This document shows, one piece after another, positions 8,919-18,671 of a stretch of 60,065 bases of DNA; within the stretch, counting starts at the first letter, position 1, and each line of letters starts with the position of its first letter. The notes beneath the pieces were generated by a model. The model had not been told where the DNA came from. It made no database searches and worked only from the letters and a program-made list of their open reading frames with translations. This DNA is from Rhizobium herbae (GTDB lineage Bacteria > Pseudomonadota > Alphaproteobacteria > Rhizobiales > Rhizobiaceae). The stretch is taken from NCBI RefSeq assembly GCF_017873135.1, contig NZ_JAGGJV010000016.1, forward strand, positions 1 to 60,065, in the 5' to 3' direction. A program made the translations under genes and the position numbers.

Positions 8919-9314
8919 GCACTATCCGCAGGACTGTAGCTTAGGTTGCGAACGACGGCGACGACGCAAAAGGGCTGAGACAGGATCGATGTTCAATGCG
9001 TCTGGCGATATCGCCAGGCCGTCTCTCATCCAAACGGACGAGGAGAGTAGCATGCGTGACCTCCAAGCGACGGTATACCCTCGTTTTCTCTCTTACCCCT
9101 CCTTCACCCCGGCCCGCCTTTAGATCGGTCTAGATCAATCGATATAGCCGCCGTCATATTCTCGACAGGTGTCGCTTCCCGATCTCAGCCATATTGATGA
9201 AGCAGAACCGCCGCTCTTCCCCTTCTCAATCTTTGTCGAATAGGCACACTGGAAGCTGTTTATTGCCTCTCGGCCATGGAACGGCCGGGTATATTTTCAG
9301 TTTGGAGAAATACA
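8919..9314. promoter_or_regulatory. Divergent control region between LuxR-type gene and ExoF-like gene
   Basis: About 395 bp between two divergently transcribed genes. It contains a perfect 16-bp palindrome at 9002-9017 (half site CTGGCGAT), a likely protein-binding site, and a short frame at 9052. The LuxR-type protein is the obvious candidate binder, by position only. Confidence 0.45.
9052..9123 (+). CDS. Possible 23-codon leader ORF
   Basis: ATG 9052 has GAGGAG 6 nt upstream and a stop at 9121-9123. It lies in the untranslated region before the ExoF-like gene. There is no regulatory codon run, and it could be chance. Confidence 0.2.
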   Translation: MRDLQATVYPRFLSYPSFTPARL

Positions 9315-10622
9315 TTGAACGTCTCTTCCTGGCGATACGGTAGTTCACTCCGTGCGGCGTTCGTTGTGGTCACGATGAGTGTTTTCGGGGGTGGTTTTTC
9401 GCCCGTTCTGGCGGATGGCTATCAACTCGTGCCACAGACAAGAATTCGCCTAACGGTCGTCCAGTGGATGCCCACGAAAGGCGTTTACGAGAAATGGGAG
9501 GCACTCGGCGGCGAATTCCTGATTTCGCAAACGAGAACGGTGTCCCTGCCGATAATCGGCACCCTGCCGGTGGGCGAGCTGGACAGCACGACGCTGGCGA
9601 CGGAAATCGCCAAAAGACTGAAAACCAGGATGGGGTTGGTGGAGACGCCCGACGCGACCGTCGAGATTCTCGAACAGCCGCCGATCTACGTCGTGGGAGA
9701 CGTGAACAAGCCTGGCGAGTACAAGTTTCATCCGGGACTGACAGTCCTGCAATCGCTGGCGATGAGCGGTGGAGAATTCCGGCCGTTGAACGGCGCCCAG
9801 GGTTCCATCGATAAAACAGGCTATGTCGGCCAGTTGCAGGAGATCGGCAACTCGATCCTGCGCAGCAAGATCAGAATTGTCCGGCTTCAGGCCGAGATGT
9901 CGGGCGCAAAGGAAATGCGCTTTGAACAGGAGGCGCAGGACGATAGCGGCCTCGCCGCGGCAATCTTCCAGCAGGAAAAGGTCATTCATGCCGCTCGCAT
10001 GAATGACATGGACCGGCAGTCGAAATCCTACGCGGAGCTTCGCGATCTGCTGACGTCCGAGATCGCCATCATCGAAAAGAAAATCGTCAGCACGGATGAG
10101 GATATCGAGTCGATCCGAAAGGAGTTGACCAACGTCAAAGGCATGGTCGAGCGCGGCATCGCCCTTCCGACACGCCAGTCCGACCTTGAGCGTACATTGC
10201 GCAGTTACTATGGAAACCGGCTCGACCTTGTGACCGCAATCATGCGCGCTCGCCAGAATATCGCCGAAACGACGCGCAACCTCGATGGGCTCTACGACAA
10301 GCAGCGAACCGAGGTTGCCTCCGAGCTCCAATCGGAACAGGCCAGTCTCGACCAGCAGACGCTGAAGCGGGCCACGACGCAGAAACTTCTCCTTGAAGCG
10401 TTGTCCGGAGACACGGGCTCGGAAACCCGCGGCGGCATGATGCTGGCCTTTACCGTCACGCGGCAGAGCGGCGGATCGGCCAGGGAAGTCTCGGCATCGG
10501 ATTCAACCGTCCTCCAGCCAGGCGATGTCGTGCGGGTTCTTCGCAAGGTTTCTCCTGCATCTCCTGACACAACGGAACTTTCGGCTGGGCAGAAAACCCA
10601 ATCAGAACAGGCCAGTCAATGA
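9315..10622 (+). CDS. ExoF-like periplasmic polysaccharide export protein (Poly_export/SLBB)
   Basis: 435 residues from TTG 9315, chosen because GGAG lies 7 nt upstream; ATG 9276 (448 aa) has no ribosome site. An N-terminal signal (AAFVVVTMSVFGGGFSPVLA) is followed by a Wza-type Poly_export domain (YQLVPQTRIRLTV, VSLPIIGTLPVG) and an SLBB segment (IYVVGDVNKPGEYKF). A long coiled coil (about residues 175-380) and a small C-terminal beta domain (LQPGDVVRVLRK) follow. This layout matches ExoF of succinoglycan systems (about 420 aa), the periplasmic part of the exporter. It leads the operon containing rmlABCD and the flippase. Confidence 0.85.
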   Translation: MNVSSWRYGSSLRAAFVVVTMSVFGGGFSPVLADGYQLVPQTRIRLTVVQWMPTKGVYEKWEALGGEFLISQTRTVSLPIIGTLPVGELDSTTLATEIAKRLKTRMGLVETPDATVEILEQPPIYVVGDVNKPGEYKFHPGLTVLQSLAMSGGEFRPLNGAQGSIDKTGYVGQLQEIGNSILRSKIRIVRLQAEMSGAKEMRFEQEAQDDSGLAAAIFQQEKVIHAARMNDMDRQSKSYAELRDLLTSEIAIIEKKIVSTDEDIESIRKELTNVKGMVERGIALPTRQSDLERTLRSYYGNRLDLVTAIMRARQNIAETTRNLDGLYDKQRTEVASELQSEQASLDQQTLKRATTQKLLLEALSGDTGSETRGGMMLAFTVTRQSGGSAREVSASDSTVLQPGDVVRVLRKVSPASPDTTELSAGQKTQSEQASQ

Positions 10623-10709
10623 GTGGCCGAACGCTTTGCATGACGGCAGGGTGGTGCCGCGGATTGAACCATCAGGGGCAACGAGAAACAGAAACCAGGG
10701 GCATCTAAG

Positions 10710-11588
10710 ATGAAGGGGATCATACTCGCGGGGGGGAGCGGCACGCGCCTTTATCCCCTCACGATCGCGGTGTCGAAGCAGATGCTGCCAATCTACGACA
10801 AGCCGATGATCTATTACCCCCTGAGCGTTTTGATGCTCGCGGGGATTCGCGAGATACTCATCATTTCCACGCCGCGCGATCTACCCTGTTTTCGGGAGCT
10901 TTTCGGCGACGGTTCCGATTTCGGCCTCAGCCTTTCCTACGCGGAACAGCCCCATCCCAACGGACTGGCCGAAGCCTTCATCATCGGCCGGGATTTCATC
11001 GGCAAGGATAATGTCGCGATGATCCTCGGCGACAATATCTTCTTCGGACACGGGCTCCCGAATATCTGCCGGCAGGCCACCGCCCGGCAAAAGGGCGCCT
11101 CCGTCTTTGCCTATCATGTCGAGGATCCGGAACGATACGGCGTCGTCAGCTTCGACAAGGCCACGGGCAAGGCGATGACGATCGAAGAGAAGCCCATCGT
11201 GCCAAAGTCCAACTGGGCGGTGACCGGACTTTACTTCTACGACAACGATGTCGTGGACATTGCCTCGTCCATCAAGCCGTCGGAACGGGGCGAACTCGAG
11301 ATCACGACCGTCAACAATATCTATCTCGAACGGGGAGACCTGCATGTCTGCCAGCTCGGGCGTGGCTATGCCTGGCTTGATACCGGCACCTATGAGAGCC
11401 TGCAGGATGCCTCCTCCTTCGTCCGTACCGTCGAGCGCCGGCAAGGCATCCAGATCGCATGCCCGGAGGAAATTGCCCTGGAAATGGGTTGGCTCCGGCC
11501 GCAGGACGTTCTCCGCCGCGCCTGCCTCCTCGGAAAGACGGCCTATGCCGCCTATCTCCGCCGTCGTGTGGAGGAATATGCAGCATGA
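10710..11588 (+). CDS. rmlA: Glucose-1-phosphate thymidylyltransferase
   Basis: 292 residues, the normal RmlA length. It joins dTTP and glucose-1-phosphate to dTDP-glucose, the first step to dTDP-L-rhamnose. The N-terminal [11 protein letters not shown] nucleotide loop, [24 protein letters not shown] and EEKP motifs are all intact. Its stop overlaps the next ATG (ATGA), so rmlA to rmlC are translationally coupled. The Rml order here is A-C-B-D. Confidence 0.97.
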   Translation: MKGIILAGGSGTRLYPLTIAVSKQMLPIYDKPMIYYPLSVLMLAGIREILIISTPRDLPCFRELFGDGSDFGLSLSYAEQPHPNGLAEAFIIGRDFIGKDNVAMILGDNIFFGHGLPNICRQATARQKGASVFAYHVEDPERYGVVSFDKATGKAMTIEEKPIVPKSNWAVTGLYFYDNDVVDIASSIKPSERGELEITTVNNIYLERGDLHVCQLGRGYAWLDTGTYESLQDASSFVRTVERRQGIQIACPEEIALEMGWLRPQDVLRRACLLGKTAYAAYLRRRVEEYAA

Positions 11589-12163
11589 GCCTCCAAATCA
11601 AATCGCTCGGGCTGGACGGCGTGCTGGAAATCCTGCCGCCGAAATTCGAGGACGACCGGGGTTTCTTCTCGGAAACATGGAATGCGCAACGGCTTTCCGA
11701 AAACGGCGTGACGCTCGACTTCGTCCAGGACAATCACTCCCGCTCCACGGCGACAGGAGTGCTGCGGGGGCTGCACTACCAGTTGCCCCCCTATGCGCAA
11801 GACAAGCTGGTCCGGGTCGTGAAGGGGTCCGTCTTCGACGTCGCCGTTGATATCCGAAGAGGGTCGACCAGCTTCGCCCATTGGACCGCAGTTCGGATTT
11901 CCGCCGACAAATGGAACCAGGTGTTGATACCAAGGGGTTTCGCGCACGGCTTTCTCACGCTCGAGCCGGACACGGAGGTGATCTACAAGGTCACCAACCC
12001 CTATTCGGCCAGCCACAACCGCTCCATACGCTTCGATGATCCCGACATCGGCATCATCTGGCCGATGAATGCCTCTACATTTCAACTGTCCGACAACGAC
12101 CGTCTGGCGCCCTCGCTCGAGGAAGCCGAAATCTTCGACATGCTTGAGGGGTGCGGCCCATGA
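11585..12163 (+). CDS. rmlC: dTDP-4-dehydrorhamnose 3,5-epimerase
   Basis: 192 residues, full length. A cupin-fold enzyme that epimerises C3 and C5 of dTDP-4-keto-6-deoxyglucose. [11 protein letters not shown], the catalytic-site [14 protein letters not shown] and PRGFAHGF motifs are present. ATG 11585 overlaps rmlA by 4 bp, and the 3' end overlaps rmlB by 4 bp. Confidence 0.96.
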   Translation: MSLQIKSLGLDGVLEILPPKFEDDRGFFSETWNAQRLSENGVTLDFVQDNHSRSTATGVLRGLHYQLPPYAQDKLVRVVKGSVFDVAVDIRRGSTSFAHWTAVRISADKWNQVLIPRGFAHGFLTLEPDTEVIYKVTNPYSASHNRSIRFDDPDIGIIWPMNASTFQLSDNDRLAPSLEEAEIFDMLEGCGP

Positions 12164-13224
12164 ACATTCTTGTGACAGGTGGCGCCGGCTTTATCGGTTC
12201 AGCACTCTGCCGGCATCTCGTCGCCGTCGGAGAAAACGTTCTCAACGTCGACAAGCTGACCTATGCCGGCAATCTGGCCTCGCTCTGGTCGATCGAGAAC
12301 TGCTCGAACTATCGCTTCGTCAATGCGGATATTTGCAACGAGGCCGCGTTGATCGAGTTGATGAGACGGGAAGAGATCGATCGCGTCATCCATTTGGCCG
12401 CGGAAACCCATGTGGATCGGTCGATCGACGGACCGGCCCAGTTCATCGAAACCAACATCGTCGGCACCTTCCGGCTTCTTCAGGCAACCCTGAAATACTG
12501 GCGCGAACTGCCCGACCGGAAAGCACGGCAATTCCGCTTCCATCACGTCTCCACGGACGAGGTCTTCGGCGACCTTCCCTTCGACGACAGCACCTTCAAC
12601 GAGCAGACACCCTACGCGCCGTCATCGCCCTATTCCGCGTCGAAGGCGGCGTCGGATCATCTGGTTCGCGCCTGGCACCAGACCTTCGGCCTGCCGATCG
12701 TGATGTCCAACTGTTCGAACAACTACGGTCCGTATCACTTTCCCGAAAAGCTGATACCGCTGGTGATTTTGAATGCCCTCGACGAGAAGCCCTTGCCGAT
12801 CTATGGGGCCGGAACGAATGTCCGCGACTGGCTCTTTGTCGAGGACCATGCGCGCGCGCTGGCCCTGATCGCCAGCAAGGGTGCGATCGGCGAAAGTTAC
12901 AATATCGGAGGAGGCTGCGAGCGCACCAACCTCGCAGTGGTGCAGGCGATCTGCGACATTCTCGACCGTATGAAGCCGCGCAATCACTCCCGAAGCTACC
13001 GCGACCTTATCACTTTCGTGGACGATCGGCCGGGACACGACCGCCGCTACGCCATGAACACCGCGAAAATAGAAAGCCATCTGGGCTGGAAACCACAGGA
13101 GAGCTTTGAAACCGGACTGGCGCAAACCATTGCATGGTATCTCGACAATGAATGGTGGTGGAAGCCGATCCGTGAAGGCACTTACGGCGGCAGCCGCCTT
13201 GGCAGATTGGCAGCAGGGCAATGA
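12160..13224 (+). CDS. rmlB: dTDP-glucose 4,6-dehydratase
   Basis: 354 residues from ATG 12160, which overlaps the rmlC stop and gives the family start [13 protein letters not shown]. This is an extended short-chain dehydrogenase with the NAD loop GGAGFIGS, the catalytic STDEVFGDL block and [10 protein letters not shown] (YxxxK). It converts dTDP-glucose to the 4-keto-6-deoxy sugar. ATGA overlap with rmlD. Confidence 0.97.
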   Translation: MNILVTGGAGFIGSALCRHLVAVGENVLNVDKLTYAGNLASLWSIENCSNYRFVNADICNEAALIELMRREEIDRVIHLAAETHVDRSIDGPAQFIETNIVGTFRLLQATLKYWRELPDRKARQFRFHHVSTDEVFGDLPFDDSTFNEQTPYAPSSPYSASKAASDHLVRAWHQTFGLPIVMSNCSNNYGPYHFPEKLIPLVILNALDEKPLPIYGAGTNVRDWLFVEDHARALALIASKGAIGESYNIGGGCERTNLAVVQAICDILDRMKPRNHSRSYRDLITFVDDRPGHDRRYAMNTAKIESHLGWKPQESFETGLAQTIAWYLDNEWWWKPIREGTYGGSRLGRLAAGQ

Positions 13225-14138
13225 AAATCCTGGTGACCGGCAAGAATGGTCAAGTGGTCACCAGTCTTGTCGAGGCCGCAGCCTATATGGACGACATCGA
13301 GTTGATCGCCGTCGGTCGACCGGATTTCGACCTCGCCGATCCCCCTTCCGTGCGCCAGACGATTCTGGCAGTAAAACCTGAGATCGTCGTTTCGGCTGCC
13401 GCCTATACCGCCGTCGATCGGGCAGAGGACGAACGGAACCTCGCCTATGCGGTGAATGTGACAGGAGCAGCTGCGGTTGCCGAAGCCGCCGCGGTGCTGC
13501 GTGTGCCGATCATTCACCTGTCCACCGACTACGTCTTCTCCGGCACCGATCCTTATCCCTATCTGGAAGATGACGAAGCCGAACCGAAAACCGTGTACGG
13601 CTACACCAAGCTGCGCAGCGAACGCGCGGTGGCCAGCGTCAACCCCCGTCACATCATTCTCCGGACAAGCTGGGTTTATAGTCCCTTCGGCGCCAATTTC
13701 GTCAGAACCATGCTGCGCATCGCCGCCGAGCGGGACAGCATCGGTGTCGTTTCCGATCAGTGGGGGAACCCCACATCCGCTTTGGATCTGGCGGCGGCGA
13801 TCCTTCTCGTTGCGACCCACCCGGCAAGACATTATTCCGGGATCTATCATTTGGCCGGCACGGGTGAGACCAACTGGTCGGGCTTCGCCCGGCATATTTT
13901 TGATGTGAGCCGGGCCCTGGGCGGTCCTTTTGCGGACGTCGAGGACATTCGTTCATCCGACTACCGCACCAGGGCCAAACGTCCGGCGAACTCCTGCCTG
14001 TCGACCGACAAGTTCGAAAGAGTTTTCGGCTGGCGTGCGCCAAGCTGGCAAGCGAGCGTAGAAACGGTCGTCCGGCGCATCATCGACAGGGACTACCCGA
14101 ATTACTCCCCGCAGCCGCGCGACGGGCAAGAGGTTTGA
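13221..14138 (+). CDS. rmlD: dTDP-4-dehydrorhamnose reductase
   Basis: 305 residues. It performs the last step, giving dTDP-L-rhamnose with NAD(P)H. The Rossmann start [32 protein letters not shown] and YGYTKLRSE (YxxxK) are visible. The first glycine-rich loop reads GKNGQV, as usual for RmlD. It completes the rml set and is followed by the flippase gene 7 bp later. Confidence 0.96.
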   Translation: MKILVTGKNGQVVTSLVEAAAYMDDIELIAVGRPDFDLADPPSVRQTILAVKPEIVVSAAAYTAVDRAEDERNLAYAVNVTGAAAVAEAAAVLRVPIIHLSTDYVFSGTDPYPYLEDDEAEPKTVYGYTKLRSERAVASVNPRHIILRTSWVYSPFGANFVRTMLRIAAERDSIGVVSDQWGNPTSALDLAAAILLVATHPARHYSGIYHLAGTGETNWSGFARHIFDVSRALGGPFADVEDIRSSDYRTRAKRPANSCLSTDKFERVFGWRAPSWQASVETVVRRIIDRDYPNYSPQPRDGQEV

Positions 14139-14145
14139 ACAATCC

Positions 14146-15654
14146 ATGACCGTGCGCGAAATCCCGACGGAAGGGCAAAGCTACACGCAGATCCTCAAGT
14201 CGACGGTTCTGATCGGCGGCTCGTCGCTGGTGACCGTGGGCTTTTCGATCATCCGCAACAAGGCGATGGCTGTCATCCTTGGCCCGGAAGGCGTCGGACT
14301 GATGGGCATTTACAGTTCGATCGCCGACATTGCCCAGACGGTTGCGGGGCTCGGCATTCAGTCCAGCGGTGTTCGTCAAATTGCCGAAGCGGTCGGAACG
14401 GGGGACGCCGGCAGGATTGCGCGGACCGCCTTCGTTCTTCAACGAATATCCGTCGTGCTCGGCCTTGCCGGCACTTTCCTGCTGGCAGCGCTGGCGTTTC
14501 CTGTGGCGCGCTTCACCTTCGGCGATCACCAGCACGCCGCCGGCGTCGCATTCCTCTCACTGGCAATTGTCTTTCGGCTCGCCTCGGCAGGACAGACTGC
14601 GCTGATCCAGGGAATGCGGGAAATCTCAACTCTTGCGCGCATCAACGTGCTTGCCGCATTTTTTGCTACAGCGATCACCATCCCCCTCGTCTACATTTTC
14701 GGCGCCGAGGGGATTGCGCCGTCTCTCGTCGCCGTCGCCGCGGTTACGCTTCTCACCTCCTGGTGGTACAGTCGGAAAATCCCCAAAGACGCCACCAACC
14801 TGACGACGCCGCAGTTCAGGCAGGAACTGGGCGGCCTGATGAAACTGGGCCTCGTTTTCATGGTCAGCGGTTTGCTCACCCTTGCAAGCGCCTATGTCGT
14901 CCGCATCATCGTTCTGCAGCACGGCGGCATTGCCGCTGCCGGACTGTATCAGTCCGCCTGGGCGCTCGGCAGTCTCTATGCGGGCTTCATCCTGCAGGCG
15001 ATGGGCACCGACTTCTACCCGCGCCTCACCGCGATTTCGGGCGATCATGTCGCATGCAACCGCATGGTCAACGAGCAGGCGCGGGTCAGTATCCTGCTGG
15101 CCGGCCCCGGGGTACTCGCGACACTGACATTTGCGCCGCTCGTCATGCGGTTGTTCTATTCGCCCGAATTCTATGGCGCGGCAGATCTCCTGCGCTGGAT
15201 CTGCCTGGGCATGCTGCTTCGCATCATAGCCTGGCCGATGGGCTTCATCGTGCTGGCGAAGGGCGAGCAGGCGATCTTCTTCTGGACGGAAGTCGCAGCA
15301 ACCGTGGTGCACATCGGCCTGGCCTGGTTGCTCGTATCGAAATTCGGACTGGTCGGCTCTGCGGCTGCATTTTTCGGGCTGTATCTTTGGCACGGCATGT
15401 TCATCTACTTTTTCGCCCGAAAGCTCACCGGCTTCCGTTGGTCCGCGGCCAATCTCAAGGTCGGCTGTATCTTTCTCGTTTCGTCCGGGCTGATTTTCTG
15501 TGCGACGCTGTTTCTGCCGTTCTGGCAAGCCACCGCGCTGGGGTCGCTGGCAGTCCTGACAAGCGGACTGTATTCGCTGAAAATGCTGATCGAACTCCTG
15601 CCGCCGGAAAAACTGCCGCAGCCTCTTAGAAGATGGATGTTGGCGTTGGCCTGA
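14146..15654 (+). CDS. Wzx-type polysaccharide flippase (MOP superfamily)
   Basis: 502 residues with about 12-14 membrane helices over the whole length, starting with GGSSLVTVGFSIIRNKAMAVILGPEGVG (quoted here in part), a typical O-antigen/EPS translocase N-terminus, and basic loops between helices. It moves the lipid-linked repeat unit across the inner membrane. It is the last gene of the exoF-like/rml operon. No other flippase is visible in the window, so it should serve this cluster. Confidence 0.9.
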   Translation: MTVREIPTEGQSYTQILKSTVLIGGSSLVTVGFSIIRNKAMAVILGPEGVGLMGIYSSIADIAQTVAGLGIQSSGVRQIAEAVGTGDAGRIARTAFVLQRISVVLGLAGTFLLAALAFPVARFTFGDHQHAAGVAFLSLAIVFRLASAGQTALIQGMREISTLARINVLAAFFATAITIPLVYIFGAEGIAPSLVAVAAVTLLTSWWYSRKIPKDATNLTTPQFRQELGGLMKLGLVFMVSGLLTLASAYVVRIIVLQHGGIAAAGLYQSAWALGSLYAGFILQAMGTDFYPRLTAISGDHVACNRMVNEQARVSILLAGPGVLATLTFAPLVMRLFYSPEFYGAADLLRWICLGMLLRIIAWPMGFIVLAKGEQAIFFWTEVAATVVHIGLAWLLVSKFGLVGSAAAFFGLYLWHGMFIYFFARKLTGFRWSAANLKVGCIFLVSSGLIFCATLFLPFWQATALGSLAVLTSGLYSLKMLIELLPPEKLPQPLRRWMLALA

Positions 15655-15725
15655 ACCGCTGCGGTCGAGCGAAAAGCCGCCTGGCTGTGACGGTAACGGG
15701 TCGGCTTGTAATGGGAATACGGCAA

Positions 15726-15756
15726 ACAGGCCGCCACTTCTTCAGCGGCAGCCTGT
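15726..15756. terminator. Possible bidirectional terminator between convergent operons
   Basis: ACAGGC-GCC pairs with GGC-GCCTGT with one mismatch around a short loop, between the end of the flippase gene and the end of the opposed operon. T-runs are weak on both sides. Confidence 0.4.
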
Positions 15757-15788
15757 CATTTTCGGACTGCACTCAGCAGCCGGAGCAG

Positions 15789-16976
15789 CTATGCGATCGC
15801 TGCTTGCCTGTCGACACACATGTCGCGGAGCGCCTCGGCGACAAACAACACTTCATCGTCGGTCATCTGCGCAAACAACGGCAGGATGATCGCGCCTTCC
15901 TGCGCCGCCTCGCTTCGGTGCAGCTGGCCTACGGCGACGCGATGCGACGCCTTGTCAGCATAGGCGCCCTCGCGGTGGATGTTCATGATGCCGCGCCGGG
16001 TGGAGATTCCCCTGTCGAGCAACGCCTGCATGGTGCCCCGCTGGTCGAGCCATGGCGGAAGCTTGACGCAATAGCTCTGCCAGTTGCTGCGTGCCCAGAC
16101 AGGCTCGATGGGCACGTCGAGCCAGGGAATATCGCGCAACTCCTGACGATACAGTTCGGCCAGATGACGCCGCCTCGACACGAGGGCCGGCAGCCGCGTC
16201 AGTTGCACTCGGCCCATGGCAGCCTGGAGGTCGGTCATCCGATAATTATAGCCGAGTTCAGGATATCCCTCATAGATGACCTGCCGCGAGCCATGCCGGA
16301 CCGTATCAGGAACGCTCATGCCGTGTTGCCGCCAAAGGCGGAACTTGCGGTCGTACTCGGCGTTGGCCGTGGTCAGCATGCCGCCGTCACCGGTGGTGAC
16401 CACCTTGCGCGGGTGAAATGAGAAACAGGCGATATCCCCGCGCGGCCGGCCGATCTTTTGCCATTGCCCCTCCCAGAGGATCTCGCTTCCCGTTGCACAG
16501 GCTGCATCCTCGATGACTGGAATCCCACTGTTGCGGCCGATCTCGACGATCTTTGCCAGATCGCAGGGCATGCCGAGTTGATGCACGCACAGGATCGCTT
16601 TCGTTCGCGGCGTGATTTCTGCCAGGATCAGGTCCGGATCGATGTTGAATCCGTCGACTTCGATGTCGACGAACACCGGTATGCCCCCGCAGTATCGGAT
16701 GGCATTCGCCGTGGCGACGAACGTGTGGCTGACGGTTATCACCTCGTCCCCTGGGCCGACGCCAATAGCCTTCAGTGCCAGATGCAGCGCGGTCGTGCAA
16801 TTTGACACCGCGCAGGCGTGATCGGCCTCGACGAAAGCGGCGAATTCGTTTTCGAAAGCGGCGACCTCCGGGCCTTGCGTGACCCAGCCGGACAACACGA
16901 CCCGGCGGACCGCCTCGACCTCCATTTCATCAAGGAGAGGCTTGGCAACCGGAATCTGGGGAAGCGTCGCGGTCAT
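15789..16976 (-). CDS. DegT/DnrJ/EryC1-family sugar aminotransferase
   Basis: 395 residues from ATG 16976, which overlaps the upstream epimerase stop by 4 bp. A PLP-dependent fold-type I enzyme with NCTTALHLAL, GDEVITVSHTFVATA, VIEDAACATGSE and the cofactor lysine in FHPRKVVTTGDGGM (Lys191). It should aminate a keto nucleotide sugar, using glutamate. It is the last gene of a six-gene leftward operon. A second DegT-type enzyme sits earlier in the same operon, so two different amino sugars, or one diamino sugar, are implied. The exact substrate is unknown. Confidence 0.9.
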   Translation of the reverse strand: MTATLPQIPVAKPLLDEMEVEAVRRVVLSGWVTQGPEVAAFENEFAAFVEADHACAVSNCTTALHLALKAIGVGPGDEVITVSHTFVATANAIRYCGGIPVFVDIEVDGFNIDPDLILAEITPRTKAILCVHQLGMPCDLAKIVEIGRNSGIPVIEDAACATGSEILWEGQWQKIGRPRGDIACFSFHPRKVVTTGDGGMLTTANAEYDRKFRLWRQHGMSVPDTVRHGSRQVIYEGYPELGYNYRMTDLQAAMGRVQLTRLPALVSRRRHLAELYRQELRDIPWLDVPIEPVWARSNWQSYCVKLPPWLDQRGTMQALLDRGISTRRGIMNIHREGAYADKASHRVAVGQLHRSEAAQEGAIILPLFAQMTDDEVLFVAEALRDMCVDRQAAIA

Positions 16977-17950
16977 GCGGCTCTCCCCCCGGCCTCGAGC
17001 ACCCTCTCCTGGCGCCACCAGTCGACGAGATCGCGAAGGCCGTCCTCAAGGCTCACCTGCGCCTTGAAGCCCAGGAGACGTTCGGCCTTGCTCGTGTCGG
17101 CCAGCCGGCGCGTCACGGCGTTCACCTTGCGTGCCTCCTGATGCTGCGGCTCCAGCGACGAGTTCATGACACCGGTCAAAAGCTGTGCAAGTTCCAGAAG
17201 ACTGGTCTCGGTACCGCTGGCGACGTTGAAGACCTCGTCCGTCACGTCGGCTTTCGCGGCAAGCATGTTTGCCCGCGCGATATCGCGAATGTGGACGAAA
17301 TCCATGGTCTGGCTGCCGTCACCGTTGATGATTGGCGGCAGGCCACCGGCTATCCGTTCCATCCAGCGGATAAGCACTTCGGTATAGGCGCCGTAAACGT
17401 CCATGCGCGGACCGTAGACGTTGAAGTAGCGCAGGCCGACATACTTCAAGTCGTACATTTCGGCAAAGCTGCGGAGCAATCCTTCATTGAAGGCCTTCGC
17501 GGCGCCGTAGATCGTCCGGTTGTTGTACGGATGATGCTCTTCGGTTGTCGGAAAACTGTCGGCGAGCCCGAGAACGGACGCCGAGGATGCGGCGATTACC
17601 TTTTCCACCTTGGCTTTAACGGCCGCTTCGAGAACATTGAATGTTCCGCCTGCCAGAACGTCGAACGCAAGACGAGGCTCCTCGGCGCATTGCGTGATCC
17701 GGATCGCCGCCTGGTGGAAGACGATGTCGACACCGTCGAAGTGCTTCGCAAGCAAGGCACGGTCGCGAATGTCTCCCTCGATGATGGTCAGCGGAAAGGT
17801 AGCCGACGCCTGCGCGAGATTTTCCCGTCGACCACGCACGAAATTGTCAAGGATCAGGATTTCGCGCGGTTGCTCGAGAGCAACGAGATCGGCGATGTGC
17901 GATCCAACGAGACCGGCGCCGCCAGTAATCAGTATCCGCTTGTCTTTCAT
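16973..17950 (-). CDS. NAD-dependent nucleotide-sugar epimerase/dehydratase
   Basis: 325 residues from ATG 17950 (GGGGGAG 4 nt upstream); upstream in-frame starts would run into the acyltransferase gene. An extended SDR with ILITGGAGLVGSHIA at the N-terminus, a Ser-rich catalytic strand (ASSASVLGLAD) and YGAAK (YxxxK). It looks like a UDP-sugar 4-epimerase or related enzyme. It is in the operon with two aminotransferases and two acetyltransferases, consistent with amino-sugar synthesis. Confidence 0.88.
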   Translation of the reverse strand: MKDKRILITGGAGLVGSHIADLVALEQPREILILDNFVRGRRENLAQASATFPLTIIEGDIRDRALLAKHFDGVDIVFHQAAIRITQCAEEPRLAFDVLAGGTFNVLEAAVKAKVEKVIAASSASVLGLADSFPTTEEHHPYNNRTIYGAAKAFNEGLLRSFAEMYDLKYVGLRYFNVYGPRMDVYGAYTEVLIRWMERIAGGLPPIINGDGSQTMDFVHIRDIARANMLAAKADVTDEVFNVASGTETSLLELAQLLTGVMNSSLEPQHQEARKVNAVTRRLADTSKAERLLGFKAQVSLEDGLRDLVDWWRQERVLEAGGRAA

Positions 17951-17966
17951 AATACTCCCCCAAAGT

Positions 17967-18671
17967 TCAGGATGTGACCGACGTCGTATCGGTATCGCTT
18001 CGCCAGCGCAGGAATTTCGCCGGGACCCCCGCGACCACCGAGAATGGAGCGACATCGGAAACGACAACCGCCCCCGCGCCGACGATCGCGCCCTTGCCGA
18101 TCGTCACGCCGGGAAGGATCGTCGCATTCGTTCCGATATCCGCCCACGCGCCTATGCGGACGGGCTTGATTTCGAGATCCGTGCGGATGATGGGTACGTC
18201 GATCGGAATGGCCGTATGGCTGGAGCCAAGAATCTTGGCGCCAGGCCCCCAGCCGACGCATTCCTCGATCACCAGGTCGCGCGCGTCCATGTAGGCTTGC
18301 GGACCGATCCAGACATTGTCGCCGATCACGCATGTTCCATCGTACCGGCCCTGAATGTAGGCCTGCGCGCCGATGAAAACGCCGCTGCCGATCTCGAATG
18401 TTTCGGGATGTTTGAAGCCGGCGGCGCTACCGATTTGGAGGCCGGCCCCGCAGCGGCGCGTGGCGGCTTGCCAGATCACCTTGCGCATCAACGCATCGAC
18501 ATATCCGTCACCGGAGGAAAAGCGGCCATAAAGCTCGATGAGGCCAGCGGCACCGTACGAGCGTTTGAGTTCGGCGCAGAGTTCACGCTGGAAGTCCGGA
18601 TCTTCCGGGATTTCACGGCGGCCGTGAACCGCTTGAACGATCCGTGCAATGGAGGTGATATCAGCTGACAT
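17967..18671 (-). CDS. Left-handed beta-helix acyltransferase
   Basis: 234 residues, with an N-terminal helical region (1-75) then hexapeptide repeats ([57 protein letters not shown]) ending in VVAGVPAKFL. This is the trimeric acetyltransferase fold, here probably acting on a sugar or nucleotide sugar. It is larger than typical WbpD-type enzymes because of the N-terminal region. It overlaps the preceding aminotransferase by 11 bp. Confidence 0.88.
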   Translation of the reverse strand: MSADITSIARIVQAVHGRREIPEDPDFQRELCAELKRSYGAAGLIELYGRFSSGDGYVDALMRKVIWQAATRRCGAGLQIGSAAGFKHPETFEIGSGVFIGAQAYIQGRYDGTCVIGDNVWIGPQAYMDARDLVIEECVGWGPGAKILGSSHTAIPIDVPIIRTDLEIKPVRIGAWADIGTNATILPGVTIGKGAIVGAGAVVVSDVAPFSVVAGVPAKFLRWRSDTDTTSVTS

